From Caulobacter sp. (lineage in GTDB: Bacteria; Pseudomonadota; Alphaproteobacteria; Caulobacterales; Caulobacteraceae), in assembly GCA_019636175.1 (NCBI GenBank), contig JAHBYC010000005.1, forward strand, positions 36,998 through 100,997: 64,000 nt of DNA. Direction: 5' to 3'. Below are positions 51,383-58,352 of the stretch, piece by piece. The notes below the pieces were generated by a model. That model was not told where the DNA came from and did not search any database. It saw only the letters and a list, made by a program, of their open reading frames with translations. The position numbers were made by a program, and so were the translations under genes. Position 1 is the first letter of the stretch, and each line of letters opens with the position of its first letter.

Positions 51383-52420
51383 ATGAAGCGCCTGCTTGCC
51401 GCCGCGACCCTCAGCATCGCCCTCGCCGCCGCGGGGGCGGCCCAGGCGGCGCGGGACTACGTCTGGGCGGCCGGCTCCTCGACGGTCTTCCCCTACACCA
51501 CCCGGGTCGCCGAGACCTTCTCGCGCAAGACCGGGGCCCGGACGCCAAAGGTCGAAAGCCTTGGCACCGGCGGCGGCATGAAGCTGTTCTGCGGTGGGTC
51601 GGGCGACGCCTTCCCTGACATCGCCAACGCCTCCCGGCCGATGAAGGCCTCGGAATTCGAGACCTGCGCCAGGAACGGCGTCACCGACATTCTCGAGATC
51701 ACGGTCGGCTATGACGGCATCGTCCTGGCCATGGACAAGCGCGCGCCCGACTTTGATCTGCGGCTGGAGCACCTCTATCTCGGCCTGTCGGGCGAGGTCT
51801 TGCGCCAGGGACGGCTGCAGCCCAATCCCTACAAGCTGTGGAGCCAGATCGGCGCCGGCCTGCCGCCGACCCGCATCCTGGTCTACGGCCCGCCGCCGAC
51901 CAGCGGCACCCGCGACGCCTTCCTGGAGCTGGGCATCGAGAAGGGCGCGGAGGCCATCCCGTGGATGAAGGCCCTGAAGGAAGAGAACGAGAAGAAGTTC
52001 AAGGGCAGCGTCGATCCCCTGCGGTCCGACGGCTGGATCGACGCGGGCGAGAACGACAACGCCATTGTCCAGACCCTGACCCGCACCCCCGATTCCGCCG
52101 GGGTGTTCGGCTACTTCTTCTATGAAGAGAACAAGGACAAGGTGAAGGTGGCCACCATCAACGGCGTCCATCCCAGCTTCGAGAGCATCGCCAGCGGCAA
52201 GTATCCCCTGTCGCGCTCGCTCTACATCTATGTAAAGAAATCGCGCCTCGACCTGACCCCCGGCCTGCGAGCCTTCGTTAAGGAATACGTTTCCGACACC
52301 GCCTCGGGTCGCGGCGGCTATCTGCAGGAACGCGGCATGATCCCGTTGCCCCCGGCCAAGCATGAGGAGGTCAAGGTGATCTTCAAGACCGGCCGGGTGA
52401 TGGGCAAGCCGAGCCACTGA
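51383..52420 (+). CDS. PstS-like phosphate-binding periplasmic protein
   Basis: The protein of 345 residues has a signal peptide (MKRLLAAATLSIALAAAGAA) and the PstS-type fold. Steps are WAAGSSTVFPYTTRVAETF (phosphate-binding SST), SLGTGGGMKLFCGG, DIANASRPMKASEF, and YGPPPTSGTRDAFLELG with the SGTRD phosphate clamp. ATG 51383 has GGGGAA seven bases upstream; ATG 51377 is an alternative. No pstCAB follows, so it either loads a distant Pst system or adds ligand range to phnCDE. Confidence 0.88.
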   Translation: MKRLLAAATLSIALAAAGAAQAARDYVWAAGSSTVFPYTTRVAETFSRKTGARTPKVESLGTGGGMKLFCGGSGDAFPDIANASRPMKASEFETCARNGVTDILEITVGYDGIVLAMDKRAPDFDLRLEHLYLGLSGEVLRQGRLQPNPYKLWSQIGAGLPPTRILVYGPPPTSGTRDAFLELGIEKGAEAIPWMKALKEENEKKFKGSVDPLRSDGWIDAGENDNAIVQTLTRTPDSAGVFGYFFYEENKDKVKVATINGVHPSFESIASGKYPLSRSLYIYVKKSRLDLTPGLRAFVKEYVSDTASGRGGYLQERGMIPLPPAKHEEVKVIFKTGRVMGKPSH

Positions 52421-52450
52421 TCCTCGCCGCGCGGCCTTCCGGGCGCACGT

Positions 52451-53515
52451 TCAGGCCAGGGCGGCAAACGGCAGGGTCAGGGTCGCCACCACGCCGGTCG
52501 GGGCGTAGGCGATGGCGACCTCGCCGCCCAGTTCAGCCCCCAGCCCCTGCTCCAGCAGTCGGGAGCCAAAGCCGGTGCGGTCCGGCGCGACCACCGGCGG
52601 TCCGCCCTCCTCCCGCCAGACCAGCTCCAGCCGCTCGCCATCCCCGACGGGGCGCCAGCGAATGACCACCCGCCCCTTGGCGCCCGAGAGGGGGCCATAC
52701 TTGGCCGCGTTCGTCGCCAGCTCGTGAAAGGCCATGCCCAGGGCCACCGCCGCCTTGGGGCCAAGGGTGACGTCCTCGCGGTCGTCGATATCGACCTGAT
52801 GCTCGCTGTAGGGCTCCAGTTCCGCCGCCAGCACCTCGCGCAGGCTGGCGCCCTCCCAGTTGCTGTCGGTCAACAGATTGTGGGTTTGGGACAAGGCCAT
52901 CAGCCGGGCCTCGAAGGCCTGGCGGAACTCCACCGGCGAGCGGGCGGCCCGCAGGGTCTGGAAGGCGATCGACTGCACGGTGGCCAGGGTGTTCTTGACC
53001 CGGTGGTTCAGCTCGTTGAGCAGCAACTTCTGCCGTTCCTGGGCCTGGGACAGTTCGGTGACGTCGGTGTTGACCCCCAGCCAGCCGGTGATCTTTCCGG
53101 TCTCGTCCCGCGAGGGGGTGATGCGGGTCAGGAAGGGGCGGAACACGCCGTCCGCGCCGCGCAGGGGGAACACCATCTCGAAGGGTTCGCCGGTGCGGAT
53201 CGACTCGGGCCAGCGGGTCATGACCTCCGGTAGGACGTCGGGATGATGCACCGACTGCCAGCCCCAGCCTTCCATCTCGGCCGGGGTCTTGCCGGTGTAT
53301 TCGTACCAGCGGCGATTGTACCAGTGGATCCAGCCGGTCTCATCGGCCATCCAGCACAGGGTGGGAATGCTGTCGGCGATCAGGGTGAAGCGGGACTGAC
53401 TTTCCGCCAGAGCCTGCCGGGCGCTCTCCCGTTCGGCCGCCAGGGCGGATTCCAGGGCCAGGATGCGGGCCGGCAAGTCGCCGGCCGGTCTACCCGGTGT
53501 GTCCTGGTCACTCAT
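52451..53515 (-). CDS. PAS-HWE family sensor histidine kinase
   Basis: The 354-residue protein has one PAS domain (about 41-155, FTLIADSIPTLCWMADETGW.. to ..WLGVNTDVTELSQ). The kinase core has the phospho-acceptor H171 in LLLNELNHRVKNTLATVQSI and the ATP-binding step FHELATNAAKYGPLS, plus LVWREEGGPPV. H-R-x-K-N-T-L-A and W-x-E are the defining HWE family marks, mostly found in alphaproteobacteria. No membrane helix is present. The PAS domain lacks the GxNCRFLQ flavin step, so it is not a LOV light sensor. There is no response regulator next to it. Confidence 0.93.
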   Translation of the reverse strand: MSDQDTPGRPAGDLPARILALESALAAERESARQALAESQSRFTLIADSIPTLCWMADETGWIHWYNRRWYEYTGKTPAEMEGWGWQSVHHPDVLPEVMTRWPESIRTGEPFEMVFPLRGADGVFRPFLTRITPSRDETGKITGWLGVNTDVTELSQAQERQKLLLNELNHRVKNTLATVQSIAFQTLRAARSPVEFRQAFEARLMALSQTHNLLTDSNWEGASLREVLAAELEPYSEHQVDIDDREDVTLGPKAAVALGMAFHELATNAAKYGPLSGAKGRVVIRWRPVGDGERLELVWREEGGPPVVAPDRTGFGSRLLEQGLGAELGGEVAIAYAPTGVVATLTLPFAALA

Positions 53516-53594
53516 TGAATCGAAGCCCACCCCCGAACGATACCCATGGGAAACGTCCGGATTCGCATCGGGTTCCCGAGAAAAATCGCCGGCC

Positions 53595-54521
53595 TCAGCC
53601 GCCGGTTCTCTCGCGGATCCAGGCCCCGGCGGCGGCGATGGCGCGCCGGCCCGCGGTCAGCTGTCCCGACCAGGCGTGCCAGACGTGGATCATCTCCGGC
53701 CAGATTTCCAGCCGCACATCGACGCCCGCCAGCCCGGCGGCCTCGGCGACGGCGATGCTGTCGCTCAGCAAAACCTCGGCCCCGCCGACATGGATCAGGA
53801 TCGGGGCCAGGCCGGTGAAATCGGCAAGCGCCGGCGAGGCGAGGGGATCGCGGGCGTCCGCGCCCGCCAGATAGGCCGCGGCGAAGTCATCCAGCCGCGC
53901 CGCGCTGATCATCGGGTCCAGCGCCGCCAGCCGCTCATAGGCCGGACCGGTCTGGGTCAGATTGGCCCAGGGGCTGATGCAGAACAGCCCCGCCGGCTGC
54001 GGCAGGCCCGCCTCCCGGACGGCCAGGGCCGTGGCCAGGGTCAGGCCGCCGCCGGCGGAATCCCCGGCGATCACCATCCGCGCCGGATCGATCCCGGCGT
54101 CGAGCAGATGGCGCCAGGCCTTGACCCCGTCCTCGACCGCCGCCGGAAACGGCGACTCTGGACCCATGCGGTAGTCGGGGACCAGCACAGGACAGCCGGC
54201 CTCCGCCGCCAGCCGCGCGGCCAGCGGCCGGTGGCTGCGCGGGCTGCCGATGCAATAGCCGCCGCCGTGCAGATAGAGGACATTGCGGCTGTCGTCGGTG
54301 TCCAGGGCCACCAGCCCCTCGGCCGGCATCCCTTCGATATCGACGCTGATGGTCATGCAGCCCTCGGGCAGGCCGCCCATCTCGCCAAACCCGTCAATCG
54401 CCGCCCGCTGTTCGGCCCAGCCCGGGCTCGGCGTCCCCGGCGGCGGCTGCATCGCCGCATAGAGCGCCCGGATCTGTCCGATCTCGGGGTCGCGCCAGTC
54501 CGTCACGCCGCTATCCGCCAT
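53595..54521 (-). CDS. Alpha/beta hydrolase, hormone-sensitive-lipase-type esterase
   Basis: The 308-residue protein has the HGGG oxyanion step in YLHGGGYCIGSPRSH, the nucleophile elbow VIAGDSAGGGLTLATAL, the catalytic-aspartate region around LIHVGGAEVLLSDS, and the late histidine in MIHVWHAWSG. These define bacterial family IV esterases, which hydrolyse short acyl esters. GGGAGGAAG lies upstream of ATG 54521. It is convergent with nothing: it lies downstream of lpd on the same strand after 64 bases and may be read from the same transcript. Confidence 0.9.
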   Translation of the reverse strand: MADSGVTDWRDPEIGQIRALYAAMQPPPGTPSPGWAEQRAAIDGFGEMGGLPEGCMTISVDIEGMPAEGLVALDTDDSRNVLYLHGGGYCIGSPRSHRPLAARLAAEAGCPVLVPDYRMGPESPFPAAVEDGVKAWRHLLDAGIDPARMVIAGDSAGGGLTLATALAVREAGLPQPAGLFCISPWANLTQTGPAYERLAALDPMISAARLDDFAAAYLAGADARDPLASPALADFTGLAPILIHVGGAEVLLSDSIAVAEAAGLAGVDVRLEIWPEMIHVWHAWSGQLTAGRRAIAAAGAWIRERTGG

Positions 54522-54585
54522 CGCTTCCTCCCATCGTTTGCGACAGAAGAGCGCGATTGGCGGACGGCTGCAAAGCCAAATGCCG

Positions 54586-55983
54586 TCAGGCCTGCATGGT
54601 CCAGCCCTCGACGCCCATCGCCGCCTGGCGGCCGGCCTCGGAGCGGGTCGGGTGGGGGTGGCAGATTCGGGCGACGTCCTCGCTGGCCGCGGCGAAGGCC
54701 ATGGCCACGCAGTATTCGCCGATCATTTCGCCGACCTGTGGGCCGACCATGTGCACACCCAGGATTCGGTCGGTCCTGGCGTCGGCCAGGACCTTGGCGA
54801 AGCCCTCGGTCTCATGGTTGATCTTGGCGCGGCTGTTGGCGCTGAACGGGAACTTGCCGACCTTGTAGGCGACGCCCTCGGCCTTCAGCTGCTCCTCGGT
54901 CTTGCCGACCCAGGCCACTTCCGGCGCGGTGTAGACCACGCCCGGCACCAGGTCATAGTCGACATGGCCCGCCTTGCCGGCGATCAGCTCGATGCAGGCC
55001 ACCGCGTCTTCCTCGGCCTTGTGGGCCAGCATCGGCCCATGGATGACATCGCCGATGGCCCAGACGCCGGGCGCCGAGGTCTTGAAGTGGTCGGTCTCGA
55101 TCACCCCGCGCTTGTCGGGCGCGATGCCAACGGTCTCCAGGCCCAGCCCCTCGGTAAAGGGACGCCGGCCGATGGCCACCAGCACATGGTCGGCCGTCAG
55201 GGTGCGGGCCTCGCCTCCGGCGACGGGCTCCAGCGTCAGGGTGACCTCCTTGTCGCCCGTCCTGGCGCCGGTCACCTTGGTCCCCAGCTCGAACTTGAAG
55301 CCCTGCTTGGTCAGGGCCCGCTGGAAGGTCTTGGCGGTTTCCTCGTCCATCCCCGGGCAGATGCGCGGCAGGAACTCGACCACCGTCACCTCGGCGCCCA
55401 GGCGGCGCCAGACCGAGCCCAGCTCAAGGCCGATGATGCCGGCGCCGATGATCACCATGGATTTGGGAACTTCCGGCAGCGACAGGGCGCCGGTGGAATC
55501 GACGATCCGCTTCTGATCGACCGTCACGCCCGGCAGCGGCGTCGGCTCCGAGCCGGTGGCGATGACGATATGTTTGGCGTCGAGGGTGATTTCGGCGCCC
55601 TCGTCATTCTTGACCGCCACCTTGCCCGGCCCGGCGATGCGGCCCCAGCCGCGAATGTAGTCGGCCTTGTTCTTCTTGAAGAGGAACTCGATGCCCTTGG
55701 TCAGGGCGGTCACGCTGTCGGCCTTCTGCTTCATCATCTGGCCGAGGTTCAGCGTCGGCGTCACCTCGATGCCCAGGGTGGCGAACTCACCCTTGGCCGC
55801 CTCGAACAGCTCCGAGGCGTGCAGCAGCGCCTTGGAGGGCATGCAGCCGACGTTGAGGCAGGTGCCGCCCAGAACGCCGCGTCCCTCGACACAGGCGACC
55901 TTCAGGCCCAGCTGGCCGGCGCGGATGGCCGCATTGTAGCCGCCGGGGCCGCCCCCGATGATGACGACGTCGTACTGGGCCAT
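54586..55983 (-). CDS. lpdA: Dihydrolipoyl dehydrogenase (E3)
   Basis: The 465-residue flavoprotein reoxidises the lipoyl group of SucB (and other lipoyl enzymes). It has the FAD-binding GGGPGGYNAAIRAGQLG, the redox disulfide GGTCLNVGCMPSKALLH (C42 and C47), the second dinucleotide site VIIGAGIIGLELGSVW, the ALVAIGRRPFTEGL-like step and the C-terminal HPHPTRSEAGRQAA with the catalytic histidine/glutamate pair. It lies at the end of the TCA block, separated from sucB by the DUF2007 and membrane protein pair. Confidence 0.96.
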   Translation of the reverse strand: MAQYDVVIIGGGPGGYNAAIRAGQLGLKVACVEGRGVLGGTCLNVGCMPSKALLHASELFEAAKGEFATLGIEVTPTLNLGQMMKQKADSVTALTKGIEFLFKKNKADYIRGWGRIAGPGKVAVKNDEGAEITLDAKHIVIATGSEPTPLPGVTVDQKRIVDSTGALSLPEVPKSMVIIGAGIIGLELGSVWRRLGAEVTVVEFLPRICPGMDEETAKTFQRALTKQGFKFELGTKVTGARTGDKEVTLTLEPVAGGEARTLTADHVLVAIGRRPFTEGLGLETVGIAPDKRGVIETDHFKTSAPGVWAIGDVIHGPMLAHKAEEDAVACIELIAGKAGHVDYDLVPGVVYTAPEVAWVGKTEEQLKAEGVAYKVGKFPFSANSRAKINHETEGFAKVLADARTDRILGVHMVGPQVGEMIGEYCVAMAFAAASEDVARICHPHPTRSEAGRQAAMGVEGWTMQA

Positions 55984-56068
55984 GGGCCTGGACTTCCTTC
56001 AGGTGATGCTGTGGGCTGCATATGGCAAATCTGGCCCGCCGATGCGAGGGGCCAACGGCGATTTCCGG

Positions 56069-56485
56069 TCAGGCGAACAGCCCGACCGAGCGACAGCCCA
56101 GCACGAACAGGGTGACCGCCACGAACAGGAAGAAGTTGTTCAGCGAGGCGGCCCTGGCCCGGCGGCTGCGCTCGTCGGTCGGCGGCAGGGCGCGCCGGGC
56201 CCAGGCGAAATAGGCGCCCTGCAACGCCGCGCAGGCCAGGAACAGATAGGGCGCCGCCGGGCTCAGCACCGCCAGCAGCATTCCCGCCAGCAGGGTCAGC
56301 AGGCCGACCGCCAGGACCGTCCAGCGGCGAAGCTGATGCACGGGATCGCCGGCGTCGTCGACGGCCGCGCCGTCCAGCACCGTCCTGCGCCAGGCGTTGA
56401 GAGCCACCGCGCCGGTAAACACGTACCAGACGCCCAGGGGCCGGGCCACCCAGCCCAGGGTCTCGAGAGTCGGCGCCAGGGTCAT
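56069..56485 (-). CDS. Small integral membrane protein, unknown function
   Basis: The 138-residue protein begins MTLAPTLETLGWVARPLGVW at ATG 56485, inside the 3' end of the DUF2007 gene (ATGA overlap). It has about four membrane helices (WVARPLGVWYVFTGAVALNAW, WTVLAVGLLTLLAGMLLAVLS, YLFLACAALQGAYFAWAR, NNFFLFVAVTLFVLGCRSVG). No family is recognised. It is cotranscribed with the DUF2007 gene and lies 85 bases upstream of lpd, within the otherwise conserved sucB-lpd interval. Confidence 0.75.
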   Translation of the reverse strand: MTLAPTLETLGWVARPLGVWYVFTGAVALNAWRRTVLDGAAVDDAGDPVHQLRRWTVLAVGLLTLLAGMLLAVLSPAAPYLFLACAALQGAYFAWARRALPPTDERSRRARAASLNNFFLFVAVTLFVLGCRSVGLFA

Positions 56486-56853
56486 GGCGGGTCGGCTACC
56501 ACCCTGATCAGCAGGATCAAGGCCAGCCCGGCCGCGCTCAGCGCCGCGATGACCAGTCCGGATCCGATCAGGACCGCCGGAAGGGATGGACCCTGACGTT
56601 TGCGGAGGCCGCTGATCAGCCAGCCACATTCGCCGCCGACTAGCAGCACGGCCGCCAGAGCCGCAACGGTGATCGGGATCGACCCGGGCGGGGCGGGGCA
56701 GGCGTCCTCGTCGCCAGAATCGGTCGAGCGGGCCCCTTCGCGCATCAGCACCCGGCCATCCTCGATCTCCGCGGCCGGCAGCATCAGCCGATAGCCGCCA
56801 AGAGCGCTCTGGGCGGCCCAGTCGACCCCGCCGTAGTGCAGATCGAACAGCAT
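56482..56853 (-). CDS. DUF2007-type protein with two C-terminal membrane helices; N-terminus disrupted or non-AUG
   Basis: The first ATG in frame (56851-56853) leaves out about 27 residues that clearly belong to the DUF2007 fold. Upstream in frame one reads LALFARFHTQSEAQIAASFL just before MLFDLHYGGVDWAAQSALGGYRLML, the normal family pattern. The frame stays open to a stop at 57016-57018 but holds no ATG, GTG or TTG. An ATG at 56988-56990 opens a different frame and would join this one only after a one-base shift in the GC run near 56944-56958. So the gene is frameshifted, begins at a rare codon (a CTG sits at 56932-56934), or carries an error. Two membrane helices follow from about residue 58 of the short form. 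Confidence 0.6.
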   Translation of the reverse strand: MLFDLHYGGVDWAAQSALGGYRLMLPAAEIEDGRVLMREGARSTDSGDEDACPAPPGSIPITVAALAAVLLVGGECGWLISGLRKRQGPSLPAVLIGSGLVIAALSAAGLALILLIRVVADPP

Positions 56854-57029
56854 CGGCGATAGGCCGGCGGCCTGCAGAAAGGACGCGGCGATCTGGGCTT
56901 CGGACTGGGTGTGAAACCGGGCGAACAGGGCCAGGGTCGTGGCGCCCCGCCCCCGGCCGTGCGCGCCTGCCGCGATGGATTTCGGATCATGCCGCCGTTT
57001 CCCCCTGACGGAGGATCATGCGGCCGCGA

Positions 57030-58259
57030 TCAGACGTCGAGCAACAGTCTTTGCGGATCCTCGATGGCTTCCTTGACCTTGACCAGGAAGGTCACGGCGC
57101 CCTGGCCGTCGACGACGCGGTGGTCGTAGCTGAGGGCGAGATACATCATCGGCCGGATCACGACCTGGCCGTTCACCACCATCGGCCGCTCCTGGATCTT
57201 GTGCATGCCCAGGATGCCCGACTGCGGCGCGTTGAGGATCGGCGTCGACATCAGCGAGCCGTAGACCCCGCCGTTGGAGATGGTGAAGGTGCCGCCCTGC
57301 ATGTCCTCGATGGCCAGATGGCCGTCGCGGGCCTTGCGGCCGAGCGCGCCGATTTCCTTTTCGATGTCGGCCAGGCTCATGGCGTCGGCGTCACGGACCA
57401 CCGGCACCACCAGGCCCTTCTCGGTGCCGACGGCGACGCCGATGTCGTAGTGGTTCTTGTAGATCAGATCCTGGCCGTCGATCTCGGCGTTGACGTCCGG
57501 AATGGCCTTGAGGGCCGCGACACAGGCGCGGACGAAGAAGCTCATGAAGCCCAACTTGACGCCGTGGGTCTTCTCGAACTGGTCCTTGTACTGATTGCGC
57601 AGGGCCATGACCGCGCTCATGTCCACCTCGTTGAAGGTGGTCAGCATGGCGGCGGTGTTCTGCGCCTCCTTCAGGCGCCGGGCGATGGTCTGGCGCAGGC
57701 GGGTCATGCGGACCCGCTCCTCGCGCTCATCGGTGGCGCGCGGCGCGGCCGGGGCCGGGGGCGCGGCCGGGGCAGAGGCCCGGGTTTCCAGAGCGGCCAG
57801 GGCGTCGCCCTTGGTGATGCGGCCGTCCTTGCCGGTGCCGGTCACGCCGGCCGGGTTCAGGCCGGTCTCGCTGACGATGCGCTGCACCGACGGGGCCAGG
57901 GGCCGGTCGTCAGCCTTGGCCGCGGGGGCCGGTTTGGGCGCCTCGGCCTTCGGGGCTTCCGCCTTCGGTGCGGGGGCAGGCTCGGCGGCCTTGGCCGGGG
58001 CGGCCGGGGCGGCCGCGGCGCCCGATCCAGCGGTCACCACGCCCAGCACGGCGCCGGGGGTGACGGTGTCGCCGTCATTGGCGCTGATCGATTCCAGCAC
58101 GCCGTCGGAGGGGCTGGCGACCTCGAGGCTGACCTTGTCGGTTTCCAGCTCGACCAGGATCTCGTCCTTCTTCACCGCCTCGCCGGGCTTCTTCTTCCAG
58201 CTGGCGACCGTCGCTTCGGTGACGGATTCGCCGAGGGCGGGGGTCATGATGTCGGTCAT
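57030..58259 (-). CDS. sucB: 2-oxoglutarate dehydrogenase E2, dihydrolipoyllysine succinyltransferase
   Basis: The 409-residue protein has an N-terminal lipoyl domain with the modified lysine K42 in [18 protein letters not shown]. Ala/Pro-rich linkers follow, then the E1/E3-binding domain ([20 protein letters not shown]) and the C-terminal catalytic domain with [19 protein letters not shown] (catalytic H and D). It transfers succinyl from SucA to CoA. GAAGAGA lies before the ATG. It starts 94 bases after sucA, with a strong stem-loop between. Confidence 0.97.
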   Translation of the reverse strand: MTDIMTPALGESVTEATVASWKKKPGEAVKKDEILVELETDKVSLEVASPSDGVLESISANDGDTVTPGAVLGVVTAGSGAAAAPAAPAKAAEPAPAPKAEAPKAEAPKPAPAAKADDRPLAPSVQRIVSETGLNPAGVTGTGKDGRITKGDALAALETRASAPAAPPAPAAPRATDEREERVRMTRLRQTIARRLKEAQNTAAMLTTFNEVDMSAVMALRNQYKDQFEKTHGVKLGFMSFFVRACVAALKAIPDVNAEIDGQDLIYKNHYDIGVAVGTEKGLVVPVVRDADAMSLADIEKEIGALGRKARDGHLAIEDMQGGTFTISNGGVYGSLMSTPILNAPQSGILGMHKIQERPMVVNGQVVIRPMMYLALSYDHRVVDGQGAVTFLVKVKEAIEDPQRLLLDV

Positions 58260-58307
58260 GAGATCTCTTCAAACTCCGGTATCGCGAGTATGGCGTGCAC
58301 TTAGTCC

Positions 58308-58338
58308 CCCCGGCCGGCCCGGAAAAGGGCCGCCGGGG
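58308..58338. other. Strong intercistronic stem-loop between sucA and sucB
   Basis: CCCCGGC (58308-58314) pairs with GCCGGGG (58332-58338), and GGCCC (58316-58320) with GGGCC (58327-58331). This gives 12 base pairs with one bulged base and a 6-base loop. No T tract follows on the minus strand, so it is likelier to protect or process the sucA mRNA than to terminate it. Confidence 0.5.
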
Positions 58339-58352
58339 AATAATCGGTTCGA

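Noticed and set aside
52451-53515. LOV-type light sensor reading of the HWE kinase
   Set aside because: The PAS domain lacks the cysteine-containing GxNCRFLQ step needed to bind and react with flavin.
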